This document shows, piece after piece, positions 35,645 through 44,049 of a stretch of 64,000 nucleotides of DNA (positions within the stretch are counted from its first letter, which is position 1; every line of letters begins with the position of its first letter). The stretch covers positions 62,001 through 126,000 of the forward strand of contig NZ_SZQA01000022.1 in NCBI RefSeq assembly GCF_005233835.1, read 5' to 3'. The position numbers and the translations under genes were made by a program. The DNA is from Herbidospora galbida (GTDB lineage: Bacteria > Actinomycetota > Actinomycetes > Streptosporangiales > Streptosporangiaceae). Under the pieces are notes generated by a model. The model did not search any database. It was given only the letters and a program-made list of their open reading frames with translations, and had not been told where the DNA came from.

Positions 35645-35649
35645 ACCGG

Positions 35650-36462
35650 TCAGCCGAGCTGCCGCCTGATCGCCGTGATCTGCGCCGGTGTGGTCCGGCA
35701 GCAGCCGCCCACATGGGTCGCCCCCGCCCAGTCGGCCACGGGGAAGTCGTTTCCGACGCCCTCCCACGTCCGGTCCTGCGCGTTCCAGGTCTCGCCCGAG
35801 TTCGGGTAGACCACCCGCGCCCCCAGCGCGATCAGGTTGGCGATGTAGGCCGGGTTGGTGCAGTTGGCCCCCACCGGCACGTCGAGCGCGGCGGCCGCCT
35901 CGTCATAGGGGGTTCCGTCGCTGATGGTGTGGTCGTCGCGGCAGGAGAAGCTGATCCAGCCGTCGGCGCCCGTCTCGCGGAACAGGCGCAGCAGCGCCCT
36001 GGCCTCGGGCAGCGAGGGGATGGTCTCGGCCGCCACCAGGTCGGCGCCAGCGCCGGCCAGCAGGTGGAAGCGGTCGCGGTGCCACGCGTAGAGGTCGTCT
36101 TCGGTCAGGCCGCCGTAGTCGCCCGTGTACTCCTGCCCGTCGGCCAGGTAGGCGCCGTAGGGCCCGACGCTGGCCGCGACCAGGCCCGCGCCGTGCTCGT
36201 CGCGGGCCTGCCGGGCCAGCTCGACCGACGACACGATCAGCGCGGCGGCCTCGGTGGGAGACGCGCCGTGCCGGGTGAAGCCCTCGATCGTCGCCTGGTA
36301 GCTGGCCGTCGTCGCGACGTCGGCTCCGGCGGCGAAGAAGTCGAGGTGGGCGCGGCGGATCACGCCGGGGTCGTCGGACAGCAGCCGCGCCGACCAGAGG
36401 TCGTCGCTCAGATCGCGGCCGAGGGTCTCCAGATGGGTCGCCAGCCCGCCGTCGAGGATCAC
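35650..36462 (-). CDS. mmuM: Homocysteine S-methyltransferase
   Basis: This 270-residue enzyme methylates homocysteine to methionine using S-methylmethionine or S-adenosylmethionine as donor, without cobalamin. It is a single homocysteine-binding barrel: ILDGGLATHLE at the N terminus, zinc Cys in VGANCTNP and the Cys pair in HVGGCCRTTPAQI. The GTG at 36462 overlaps the TGA of the upstream GNAT gene (GTGA), so the true gene is shorter than the open frame, which extends upstream out of phase through the GNAT gene. It provides a B12-independent alternative to metH in the same window. Confidence 0.92.
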   Translation of the reverse strand: MILDGGLATHLETLGRDLSDDLWSARLLSDDPGVIRRAHLDFFAAGADVATTASYQATIEGFTRHGASPTEAAALIVSSVELARQARDEHGAGLVAASVGPYGAYLADGQEYTGDYGGLTEDDLYAWHRDRFHLLAGAGADLVAAETIPSLPEARALLRLFRETGADGWISFSCRDDHTISDGTPYDEAAAALDVPVGANCTNPAYIANLIALGARVVYPNSGETWNAQDRTWEGVGNDFPVADWAGATHVGGCCRTTPAQITAIRRQLG

Positions 36463-37259
36463 GTGAGCGCCTGCATGACCGGGGTGTAGACGCGGGAGAT
36501 GTCGGTGGTCATCGGCTTGCCGTACTCCATGAGGGTGGTGCTGAAGGCGGGGGTGAGGCCGTGGTCGCGGGCCCACCGGGCGGCGGCGGGCAGTACCGAC
36601 TCGACCCTGATCGGGCCGGTCACGTCGGCTGCCAGGTCGCTGAGCAGGTCTTCGGCGTCGGCGGCGGAACCCGCCACGACCGGGCCGAGCACGGTCACGT
36701 GGCCGTTGTGCCAGGCGCCGCCGAACCCTCCGTCGGTCACCCGGAAGCTCTCGCAGAAGTCGGGCAGCCGGGCGAACAGCTCGGTTCGGGGAGCGCCGAA
36801 GACCTCTTCGTCGAGCTTGGTGACCGCCGCGAGGTCGGTCAGCTTCTCGGTGCGTCCGGACGCCGTTCCGGTGAACGCGCCGGTGTAGACGTCGCAGACG
36901 CCGGTCGCGCGGAAGCCGAGGCGTTCGTACAGCGGACGGCCGTAGGTGGTGGCGCTCAGGGTCGTGGTCTCGGTGCCGGCCAGGTCGAGGGCGTGGCGCA
37001 TCAGCCGGCCGCCGATGCCCTGGCGTTCGTAGCGGCGGGCCACCAGCATCATGCTGATCGCGGTCACCCGGGTGCCGAACCGGACCAGCGCCACCGTGGC
37101 CGCCAGGCCGTCGCCGTCGGGGGCGTCGATGCCGTGGACCTCGCCGATCTCGTAGAGCAGGCGGCACTTCTCCCGTTCGGGCGCCCACTGGCGGTCGACC
37201 GCGAGGGCGAGGAAGTCGTCGAGCCGCTCGACGCCGAGCCGGTGGATCGAAAACGTCAT
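36459..37259 (-). CDS. GNAT acetyltransferase, two-domain
   Basis: This 266-residue protein has an N-terminal GNAT domain (about 1-130) with the acetyl-CoA motif VARRYERQGIGGRLMRHAL and GRPLYERLGFRATG. A C-terminal second acetyltransferase-like half (about 140-266) is divergent. It begins with an ATGA overlap with the preceding GNAT gene and ends with a GTGA overlap with mmuM, so the three genes are one translationally coupled operon. The acyl acceptor is unknown. Confidence 0.87.
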   Translation of the reverse strand: MTFSIHRLGVERLDDFLALAVDRQWAPEREKCRLLYEIGEVHGIDAPDGDGLAATVALVRFGTRVTAISMMLVARRYERQGIGGRLMRHALDLAGTETTTLSATTYGRPLYERLGFRATGVCDVYTGAFTGTASGRTEKLTDLAAVTKLDEEVFGAPRTELFARLPDFCESFRVTDGGFGGAWHNGHVTVLGPVVAGSAADAEDLLSDLAADVTGPIRVESVLPAAARWARDHGLTPAFSTTLMEYGKPMTTDISRVYTPVMQALT

Positions 37260-37711
37260 TCGTCAATCAATCGGTCGAAGTAGACACGGTCCGCACCCGG
37301 GCCATCGTAGTCGGCGATCGGTTCGCTCACGCGGAACCCCATCGCGGTGTGGAAGGCGATCGACCGGGTGTTGCGCGGCGAGGTGATCGCGGCGACGCGG
37401 GTCCGGCCGGCCGAGTGGACCAGCGAGAAGAACCGCCGGTAGAGCTCGCGCCCCACGCCGCTGCGCCGGAACGTCGGGGCGACCCCGACGAAGTGGATGT
37501 ACGCGAGGTCGCGCTGCCCCTGCGAGAGGAAGCCGACGAGGAAGGCCACGAGGTGGCCGTGGGCGTACACGACGAAGCTGGTGTTGTGGAAGTGGTCGAG
37601 GAACAGACGCGTCAGCCCGCTCTGGACCGGCACGCCCCACCAGTCGTCGACGACCGCCTTGATGGCGTCGTAGTCGGAGGGCTTCGCCGGGCGAACCTCT
37701 ATCTCGGACAC
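37256..37711 (-). CDS. GNAT acetyltransferase
   Basis: This is a 151-residue single-domain GNAT. Visible parts are the N-terminal EVRPAKPSDYDAIKAVVDDWW, the acetyl-CoA loop VAPTFRRSGVGRELYRRFF and the C-terminal SPRNTRSIAFHTAMGF. The GTG start at 37711 lies only 18 bp from the divergent GNAT start. It leads the GNAT-GNAT-mmuM operon. The substrate is unknown. Confidence 0.88.
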   Translation of the reverse strand: MSEIEVRPAKPSDYDAIKAVVDDWWGVPVQSGLTRLFLDHFHNTSFVVYAHGHLVAFLVGFLSQGQRDLAYIHFVGVAPTFRRSGVGRELYRRFFSLVHSAGRTRVAAITSPRNTRSIAFHTAMGFRVSEPIADYDGPGADRVYFDRLIDE

Positions 37712-37729
37712 GAGCCTATTGTGGGCCGC

Positions 37730-38455
37730 ATGCGACAGATCAGGGCCAACGACCTCGGAGTGGCGGCGATCAGCTTCGTCGAAGGGGTCCGCGACGGCCG
37801 TCCGTGGGCCGACTACCTCGAAGTGATCGGCCCCGGCGCCGTCGAGGTGATCATGGCGCAGCTCAAGGGCTGGGCGGTCTCCACCGACGTCGACCTCGGC
37901 CGCGAACTGGTCGCACGCGGCGCGCGCAGGCTCCGGCACGCCCACTCCATGTACGCCGACCTCACGGCCCTGCCCTCGGCCCCCAGCGCCCCTCCCGAAG
38001 GGGTGACCTTCACCTCGGTCGACCGCTCGCCCGAAGACATCTATCCGGCCATCAGCCAGGCCTACCCGCCCGGCCACGTCGACCACACGCCCCGCGACCG
38101 CGACCAGGCCATCGCGACCGAACTCGTCCCGCTTCTCGACGGCAGCATGCTCGGCCCGCTGATGCCCTGCAGCGCGCTGGCCGTGAACGAGGCGGGCGCG
38201 GTCGTCGCGGGGGTGTTCGTGAACGACTTCAAGACCGTCCCGTGGGTGACCGAGGTCTTCCGCCACCCCGCCCTGTCGGTCCCGGGCACCGGCGGGCGGC
38301 TGCTGCGCCACGTGCAGCTCAAGGCCGCCGCCGACGGGCTCGACCGGCTGGGCCTGGCGGTCAGCGACGGGAACCCGGCCCAGCGGGTCTACAGCCGGCT
38401 CGGGTTCGCCGTCACCCACACCTCGTTCACCGTGGTGATCGGAGAAAGTCTCTGA
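37730..38455 (+). CDS. GNAT acetyltransferase
   Basis: This 241-residue protein has its GNAT core in the C-terminal half: AVNEAGAVVAGVFVNDF, VPGTGGRLLRHVQLKAAADG (acetyl-CoA loop) and NPAQRVYSRLGFAV. The N-terminal half is less conserved. TATTGT (37717-37722) ends 7 nt before the ATG, so the mRNA is probably leaderless. The last 29 bp overlap the convergent alpha/beta hydrolase gene. The acceptor is unknown. Confidence 0.87.
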   Translation: MRQIRANDLGVAAISFVEGVRDGRPWADYLEVIGPGAVEVIMAQLKGWAVSTDVDLGRELVARGARRLRHAHSMYADLTALPSAPSAPPEGVTFTSVDRSPEDIYPAISQAYPPGHVDHTPRDRDQAIATELVPLLDGSMLGPLMPCSALAVNEAGAVVAGVFVNDFKTVPWVTEVFRHPALSVPGTGGRLLRHVQLKAAADGLDRLGLAVSDGNPAQRVYSRLGFAVTHTSFTVVIGESL

Positions 38456-39539
38456 CCGCCCGCTCGTAGGCGTCCGGGTCGACGTTCCACGACCCGGTGT
38501 GGCCGCCGCCCTTGGTCTCCACCAGCGTCGTGACGTCGGGCCGGGCCCGCGCGAACGCCTGCGCCCGGTCGACCGGCACGGTCGCGTCGTCGTGGTCGAC
38601 GAAGATCAGGATCGGCAGGTCGAACTCGGCGGCGTGCTCGACGTGGTCGAGGTCGTCGAAGCTCAGCCCGGTACGCGCCGTGATCACCCACTGGCCGACC
38701 GTGGTGAGCAGGCCGGGCACCCCCATCTGCCGCGCGCCCAGCGCGATCGGCGACCGCCAGTCGAGCACCGGGCTGTCGAGGATCAGCGCCGTGATGTCCG
38801 CGCCGGGGAGCCGCCTGGCCGTCATGGCGGAGATGCCGCCGCCCATCGACCAGCCGTAGAGGACGAACTTCTTCGCGCCCCGGGTGCGCGCGTAGTCCAT
38901 GGCGGCCCGGACGTCCTCCCACTCGGTGTCGCCGAGGTGGAACCGGCCGTCGGGGCTCGCGGGGGCGCCCTCGTCGTTCCGGTAGGAGATCGCGAGCACC
39001 GGATGGCCCAGTTCGTGGAGCGTGGGGAGGACGCGCAGTGCCTCGCCCCGGCCGCCGTTGCGGCCGTGGACCGCGATCACCCATGTGTCCGACGTGCCCT
39101 CGGTCCGCCAGGCGGGGAAGACGCCCAGTGGCGACTTCACCCCGACCTCCTCATAGGGCACCCCGACCGACTCGGGGGTGCCCTCGCCCCACATCCAGCG
39201 GTCGAGGTAGGCGAACACGCCCGGCCGCAGGTCGCCGGTGCGGATCTTCTCGAGCCTGCGGGTGACCGTGCCGGCCCCGACGGAGATCGCCTCGCCGAGC
39301 ACGGCGTTGCCCCCGGCCCAGGTCAGGCCGTAGGTGCCCGGCGCTCCGGTGTCACCGCCGCCCTTCAGCGTGACCTGTCCGTCGCCAACGGCGGTGACCT
39401 CGATCGGGTAGCTGGAGGCGTGAACGGGATCGATCACGAGACCGGAGTAGTAGTAGCCGGCGGCGCCCAGGGCGAGCGCCACGACGACGACCGTGCCGGA
39501 CGTGCCCAGCAGCACGCGGCGTCGCCACTTTGTCCGCAT
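38427..39539 (-). CDS. Membrane-anchored alpha/beta hydrolase
   Basis: This is a 370-residue serine hydrolase with an N-terminal membrane anchor (VLLGTSGTVVVVALALGAAG). A beta-rich segment (about 30-120) is followed by an alpha/beta hydrolase domain with oxyanion region VIAVHGRNGG, nucleophile elbow YGWSMGGG, the Asp in FVDHDDATVP and the His in KGGGHTGSW. The catalytic domain should face outside. ATG 39539 or 39551 are both possible; the former has GGTGG at usable spacing. The substrate is unknown, probably an ester or peptide. Confidence 0.85.
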   Translation of the reverse strand: MRTKWRRRVLLGTSGTVVVVALALGAAGYYYSGLVIDPVHASSYPIEVTAVGDGQVTLKGGGDTGAPGTYGLTWAGGNAVLGEAISVGAGTVTRRLEKIRTGDLRPGVFAYLDRWMWGEGTPESVGVPYEEVGVKSPLGVFPAWRTEGTSDTWVIAVHGRNGGRGEALRVLPTLHELGHPVLAISYRNDEGAPASPDGRFHLGDTEWEDVRAAMDYARTRGAKKFVLYGWSMGGGISAMTARRLPGADITALILDSPVLDWRSPIALGARQMGVPGLLTTVGQWVITARTGLSFDDLDHVEHAAEFDLPILIFVDHDDATVPVDRAQAFARARPDVTTLVETKGGGHTGSWNVDPDAYERAVRDFLRSPR

Positions 39540-39623
39540 GCGAGCCACCATCTCGCGGCCGACGACCCCGTGGCGATGGTTCCCGAGCGAATTGGCAGAT
39601 ATGCGCGCCCTAGAGTCGCGGAC

Positions 39624-40193
39624 ATGGACAAGGACGAGACCAGAGCCTTCTTCGCGGCCCGCGCCACGACCTGGGACGACACGTTCCCCGACGACGGCCC
39701 GGCCTTCGCGGCGGCCGTCGCCCGCCTGGAACTGCGACCCGGCCTGGTCGCCCTGGACGCGGGCTGCGGCACCGGCCGGGCGATGCCGCTGCTGCGCGAC
39801 CACACCGACCGGGTGGTGGGCGTCGACCTGACGCCGGAGATGGCCCGCAAGGCGAGCGAACGCGGGCCGGTGCTGATCGGCGACGCCTTCCGGTTGCCCT
39901 TCGCCGACGCGACCATCGGCGGCATCCTGGCCGCCGGTCTCATCGGCCACCTCGGCGACCCCCGGGGCACGCTGCTGGAGTTCGCCCGGGTCGCCCGTGC
40001 GGGCGCCCGGCTGGCCCTGTTCCACCCCGTGGGCCGCGCGGTGCTGGCTGCTCGCCGGGGGCGCGAACTCTCCCCGGACGACATCCGCGCCGAACACCGC
40101 ATCACGCCGCTGCTCCGGGCCACCGGCTGGGAACCCGTGCACTTCCACGACGAAGACGATCACTACCTGGCCGTGGCCCGCCGGGGCGCTTAG
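39624..40193 (+). CDS. SAM-dependent methyltransferase (class I)
   Basis: This 189-residue methyltransferase of the Methyltransf_11 type has the SAM-binding motif I VALDAGCGTGRAMPL, motif II acidic residue in VVGVDLTPEMA, DAFRLPFADATIGGI and motif IV-like LLEFARVARAGARLALFH. It is shorter than most class I enzymes and has no substrate domain. TAGAGT (39611-39616) ends 7 nt before the ATG, indicating a leaderless message. It is divergent from the alpha/beta hydrolase. The substrate is unknown. Confidence 0.88.
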   Translation: MDKDETRAFFAARATTWDDTFPDDGPAFAAAVARLELRPGLVALDAGCGTGRAMPLLRDHTDRVVGVDLTPEMARKASERGPVLIGDAFRLPFADATIGGILAAGLIGHLGDPRGTLLEFARVARAGARLALFHPVGRAVLAARRGRELSPDDIRAEHRITPLLRATGWEPVHFHDEDDHYLAVARRGA

Positions 40194-40245
40194 ACGTCGC
40201 GGCGGTGCCGGGGTGGGCGGAGCCCTAACTTAAGAAGGTCTTTTG

Positions 40246-40259
40246 CTTGCAAATACAAG
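40246..40259. promoter_or_regulatory. Inverted repeat upstream of modA
   Basis: CTTG-CAAATA-CAAG is an inverted repeat in an AT-rich stretch 49 bp before modA. It may bind a molybdate regulator, but I cannot match it to a named site. Confidence 0.35.
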
Positions 40260-40307
40260 GTGATGGCGATCGAATGGTTGGCAGATGCGATTCGATGAGG
40301 AGTGCCC

Positions 40308-41048
40308 GTGTTGAAGCGTCTGTCCCTGATCGCCGCCGTCGCGTCGATGTTCGCGGTGGCGGCCTGTGGATCGTCGTCGACGGAGAGTGGGCTGACCGTG
40401 TTCGCCGCGGCGTCGCTGACCGAGACGTTCACCGAGCTGGGCAAGCGGTTCGAGGCCGCGCACCCCGGAACGAAGGTGACCTTCAACTTCGGGTCCAGTT
40501 CCACGTTGGCCCAGCAGATCGTCCAGGGCGCGCCCGCCGGCGTGTTCGCGGCCGCTTCGCCTGCGACGATGAAGACCGTGGCCGACGCCGGCCTCGCGGG
40601 CACTCCGACCGTGTTCGTGCAGAACAAGCTGGAGATCGCGGTGCCGCCCGACAACCCCGCCGAGGTCGAGAACCTCAAGGACCTGACCGATCCCCGGGTC
40701 AAGGTCGCGCTCTGCGCCGAGCAGGTGCCGTGCGGCGCGGCCGCTGCCAAGGCGCTCGGCGCGGCCGGGCTCACGGTCACCCCGGTCACCCTGGAGCAGG
40801 ACGTCAAGGCCACCCTCACCAAGGTCGAACTCGGCGAGGTCGACGCGGCCCTGGTCTACAAGACCGACGTCATCGCCTCGGGCGGGAAGGTCACCGGCAT
40901 CCCGTTCCCCGAGGCCGATCAGGCGGTCAACGACTACCCGATCGCGACCTTGAAGGACGCGCCCGACCTGGCGCGGCGGTTCGTCGAGCTCGTGCTGTCG
41001 CAACAGGGCAGAGACGTGCTGACGAAGGCCGGTTTCGAAGCCCCGTGA
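40308..41048 (+). CDS. modA: Molybdate-binding lipoprotein
   Basis: This 246-residue lipoprotein captures molybdate (or tungstate) for ModBC. A lipobox ends FAVAAC, followed by the ModA signature LTVFAAASLTETF, FNFGSSSTLAQQI and the C-terminal DAALVYKTDV. GTG 40308 is chosen because GAGGAG lies 5 nt before it; in-frame GTG 40302 overlaps that site. The stop overlaps the modB GTG. Confidence 0.95.
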   Translation: MLKRLSLIAAVASMFAVAACGSSSTESGLTVFAAASLTETFTELGKRFEAAHPGTKVTFNFGSSSTLAQQIVQGAPAGVFAAASPATMKTVADAGLAGTPTVFVQNKLEIAVPPDNPAEVENLKDLTDPRVKVALCAEQVPCGAAAAKALGAAGLTVTPVTLEQDVKATLTKVELGEVDAALVYKTDVIASGGKVTGIPFPEADQAVNDYPIATLKDAPDLARRFVELVLSQQGRDVLTKAGFEAP

Positions 41049-41830
41049 GAAGCCGTGTGCCCTGGCTGCTGGTCGTCCCGGCCGTGCTGGGGATGGCGTT
41101 CCTCGTCCTGCCGCTGGCGGGGCTGCTCGTCCGGGCGCCGTGGTCGACGCTGCCGTGGCGGCTGTCCGAACCGCAGGTCCTGGAGGCGCTGCGGCTGTCG
41201 CTGGTCACCGCGTCCATGGCGACGGCGGTCTGCCTGGTGCTCGGGGTGCCGCTGGCCTGGCTGCTGGCCCGCACCGACTTCCCCGGCCGCCGGCTCCTGC
41301 GCGCCCTGGTGACCGTGCCGCTGGTGCTGCCGCCGGTGGTCGGCGGCGTGGCGCTGCTGCTGGTGCTCGGCCGGCGCGGGCTGATCGGGCAATGGCTGGA
41401 GTCGGCGTTCGGGTTCTCGCTGCCGTTCACGACGGCCGGGGTGGTCGTCGCGGAGGCGTTCGTGGCGATGCCGTTCCTGGTCATCGCCGTCGAGGGCGCG
41501 CTGCGCGCCGCCGACGTGCGCTACGAGGAGGCCGCCGCGACCCTGGGCGCCTCCCGCTTCACCGTGTTCCGCCGGGTGACGCTGCCGCTGGTCGCGCCGG
41601 GCGTGCTGGCCGGGGCGGTGCTCTGCTGGGCGCGGGCTCTGGGGGAGTTCGGCGCGACGATCACGTTCGCGGGCAACTTCCCCGGCCGCACCCAGACGAT
41701 GCCGCTGGCCGTCTACCTGGCCCTGGAGACCGAACCTGAGGCGGCGATCGTGCTCAGCCTGGTGCTGCTGGCCGTGTCGGTGGTCATCCTGGTCGCGCTG
41801 CGCGACCGCTGGGTGGGGGCGGCGGCATGA
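41045..41830 (+). CDS. modB: Molybdate ABC transporter permease
   Basis: This 261-residue inner-membrane permease has five to six helices and the EAA loop YEEAAATLGASRFTVFRRVT followed by LPLVAPGVLAGAVL and WARALGEFGATITFAG, the ModB signature. GTG 41045 overlaps the modA TGA (GTGA) and its own stop overlaps modC (ATGA), so translation of modABC is coupled. Confidence 0.95.
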   Translation: MRSRVPWLLVVPAVLGMAFLVLPLAGLLVRAPWSTLPWRLSEPQVLEALRLSLVTASMATAVCLVLGVPLAWLLARTDFPGRRLLRALVTVPLVLPPVVGGVALLLVLGRRGLIGQWLESAFGFSLPFTTAGVVVAEAFVAMPFLVIAVEGALRAADVRYEEAAATLGASRFTVFRRVTLPLVAPGVLAGAVLCWARALGEFGATITFAGNFPGRTQTMPLAVYLALETEPEAAIVLSLVLLAVSVVILVALRDRWVGAAA

Positions 41831-42858
41831 CCTTGCGCGCCCGGATCGTGGTCGAGCGGCCGGCCTTCCGGCTCGACCTCGACCTGACGGTCGGCCGGGG
41901 CGAGGTCGTCACGCTGCTGGGTCCCAACGGAGCCGGCAAGACGACCGCCCTGCGCGCCCTCGCCGGGCTGACCCCGCTGACCGAGGGCTCGATCGAACTC
42001 GACGGCGTCCGCATCGACCGCGAACCGGCCGAGCGACGCCCCGTCGGCGTCGTCTTCCAGGACTACCTGCTCTTCCCCCACTTGTCCGCGCTCGACAACG
42101 TCGCCTTCGGTCCCCGCTGCCGGGGAAGGTCGAAGGCCGAGGCCCGGCTGCTGGCCCGGGAACTGCTCGACCGCATGGGTCTGGCGGAGTTCGCTTCTGT
42201 ACGCCCCCGCCGCCTCTCCGGCGGACAGGCCCAGCGGGTGGCCCTGGCACGGGCCCTCGCGGTCGAGCCGCGCCTGCTGCTCCTCGACGAGCCGCTGGCC
42301 GCCCTCGACGCCCACACCCGCCTGGAGATCCGCTCCGAGCTCCGCCGCCGCCTGTCCGGCTTCGACGGCGCGACCGTCCTGGTCACCCACGATCCGCTCG
42401 ACGCGATGGTGCTGGCCGACCGGCTCGTGGTGATCGAGAACGGCGCGGTCGTCCAAGAGGGCACGCCGACGGAGATCGCCCGCCGCCCCCGGACCGACTA
42501 CGTGGCCCGGCTCGTCGGCCTCAACCTCTACCGGGGCGAGGGCGACGGCGACCGGGTGCGGGTCGGCGACCTGGCCTTCGCCGCCGAGGAACACGTGACC
42601 GGCCCGGCGTTCGTGGCGTTCGCGCCGCGCGCGGTGGCGCTCTACCGCGCCCGTCCCGACGGCAGCCCCCGCAACCTGTGGGAGGGCCGGATCGACGGCG
42701 TCGAACGGCACGGCGACAACGTCCGCGTCCACGTCGAGGGCCCGGTGCCGGTCGCCGCCGACGTCACCCCGGCCGCCGTGGCCGAGCTCGATCTCACGCC
42801 CGGCCGCCCGATCTGGGTCTCGGTCAAGGCCGCCGAGACGCACGCCTACCCGGCGTGA
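41827..42858 (+). CDS. modC: Molybdate ABC transporter ATPase
   Basis: This 343-residue ATPase powers molybdate import. It has Walker A GPNGAGKTT, Q-loop VFQDYLLFPHLS, signature RLSGGQAQRVALARAL, Walker B LLLLDEPLAALD and H-loop VTHDP. A C-terminal TOBE oxyanion-binding module (about 250-343) may give feedback by molybdate. The last 13 bp overlap the convergent murG-like gene. Confidence 0.94.
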   Translation: MTLRARIVVERPAFRLDLDLTVGRGEVVTLLGPNGAGKTTALRALAGLTPLTEGSIELDGVRIDREPAERRPVGVVFQDYLLFPHLSALDNVAFGPRCRGRSKAEARLLARELLDRMGLAEFASVRPRRLSGGQAQRVALARALAVEPRLLLLDEPLAALDAHTRLEIRSELRRRLSGFDGATVLVTHDPLDAMVLADRLVVIENGAVVQEGTPTEIARRPRTDYVARLVGLNLYRGEGDGDRVRVGDLAFAAEEHVTGPAFVAFAPRAVALYRARPDGSPRNLWEGRIDGVERHGDNVRVHVEGPVPVAADVTPAAVAELDLTPGRPIWVSVKAAETHAYPA

Positions 42859-43985
42859 AGGACCTCGTCGGCGAGCCGCTCGGCGGCGTCGGGACGGCCG
42901 TGCCGCCGGGCCTGGGCGGCCAGCGCCGCACGCCGCGCGGGGTCGGCCAGCAGCGGCGCGACGGCCGCCTGCAGCTTCTCGGGCGTCACCTCGCCGAGCA
43001 GCGCGACCGCGGCCCCGGCCCGCTCCAGGTAGGAGGCATTGTGGGCCTGCTCGTTCCCGGCGGAGCTGGCCAGCGGGATCAGCACGGCCGCCTTCCCGAG
43101 CGCCGTGACCTCGGCGATGGTGCCGGCGCCGCTGCGCGAGACCACCACGTCGGCGAGCGCGAGCACGTCGGGCAGTTCGGCGCCCACGAACCCCTTGACC
43201 TGGTAGCGGGCCGCCAGGGCCGGCGGCAGGGTGCGCGCCGCGGCGGCGACCTGCTCCTCCTCGGCGGGGCCGCACTGGTGGACGACGTTCGCCCGCTCCA
43301 GCAGCCACGGCAGGATCGCCGTGACGAGCCCGTTGATCTGCCGGGCCCCTTGGGCGCCGCCGGTGACGTACACGGTCGGCAGGGCGCGGTCGAAACCGTC
43401 AACGGGCGCGCGGTCGGCCCGCCCGGTGAGCACCTCGGCCCTGACGGGGTTGCCGGTCACCACGGCCCGCTTCCGCGCCGCGCCCGACAGCAGCTCCAGC
43501 GACGCCTCGGCCGTCACCGCGACGCGGGCCGCCCCCCGGGCGAGCACCCGGTTGGCCAGCCCGAGCCGGACCGTCTGCTCGTGGATGACCAGCGGCACCC
43601 GGCACACCCGCGCCGCCACGCCGACCGGCACCGCGACGTAGCCGCCGGTGCCCAGCACCACGTCGGGACGGAACCGGCGCACGATCGAGCAGGCCTGGTA
43701 GACCCCGAGCGGCACCCGGAACATGTCGCGCACGTTCTCGGCCGACAGCATCCCCAGCACGTTCCTGGCGCGGCGCACCTTGCCGGTCGCGACGGAGGCG
43801 AACGGGATGCCCTCGGCGGTGGCGACCCGCTCTTCCAGGCTCCCGGCCGCGCCGACCCAGAGCACCTCCAGCCGCCCGCCGGTCCGGGCGCGCAGCGCGC
43901 GGACGGTGGTCAGCGCCGGAAAGGTGTGCCCACCGGTGCCGCCTCCGGAGACGATCAGCCGGAACGGTTCTGCCTCGAAGATCAC
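42846..43985 (-). CDS. MurG-like N-acetylglucosaminyltransferase, probable second copy
   Basis: This 379-residue GT28 glycosyltransferase has the MurG landmarks: glycine loop VSGGGTGGHTFPAL, VLGTGGYVAVPVGVAARVC, VTGNPVRAEVL, VTGGAQGARQING, SRSGAGTIAEV and NEQAHNASYLERAG. MurG adds GlcNAc to lipid I at the inner membrane. Actinobacteria normally carry murG in the division/cell-wall cluster, and none of that cluster is here. This may be a paralogue acting on a related undecaprenyl substrate, for example in secondary metabolism or sporulation. The AUG start is followed by MIFEAEPFR; no partner gene is adjacent. Confidence 0.88.
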   Translation of the reverse strand: MIFEAEPFRLIVSGGGTGGHTFPALTTVRALRARTGGRLEVLWVGAAGSLEERVATAEGIPFASVATGKVRRARNVLGMLSAENVRDMFRVPLGVYQACSIVRRFRPDVVLGTGGYVAVPVGVAARVCRVPLVIHEQTVRLGLANRVLARGAARVAVTAEASLELLSGAARKRAVVTGNPVRAEVLTGRADRAPVDGFDRALPTVYVTGGAQGARQINGLVTAILPWLLERANVVHQCGPAEEEQVAAAARTLPPALAARYQVKGFVGAELPDVLALADVVVSRSGAGTIAEVTALGKAAVLIPLASSAGNEQAHNASYLERAGAAVALLGEVTPEKLQAAVAPLLADPARRAALAAQARRHGRPDAAERLADEVLHAG

Positions 43986-44006
43986 GACCCGGGACGATAG
44001 CAGCCG

Positions 44007-44039
44007 GAACGGCGGCCACCGGCACGGTGACCGCCGTTC
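44007..44039 (-). terminator. Hairpin terminator of the spo0M-like gene
   Basis: GAACGGCGG-C-CACC pairs with GGTG-A-CCGCCGTTC around a short loop, 10 bp after the stop codon of the Spo0M-like gene on the minus strand. It also lies upstream of the murG-like start and separates the two units. Confidence 0.75.
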
Positions 44040-44049
44040 GCGGGGTTCG

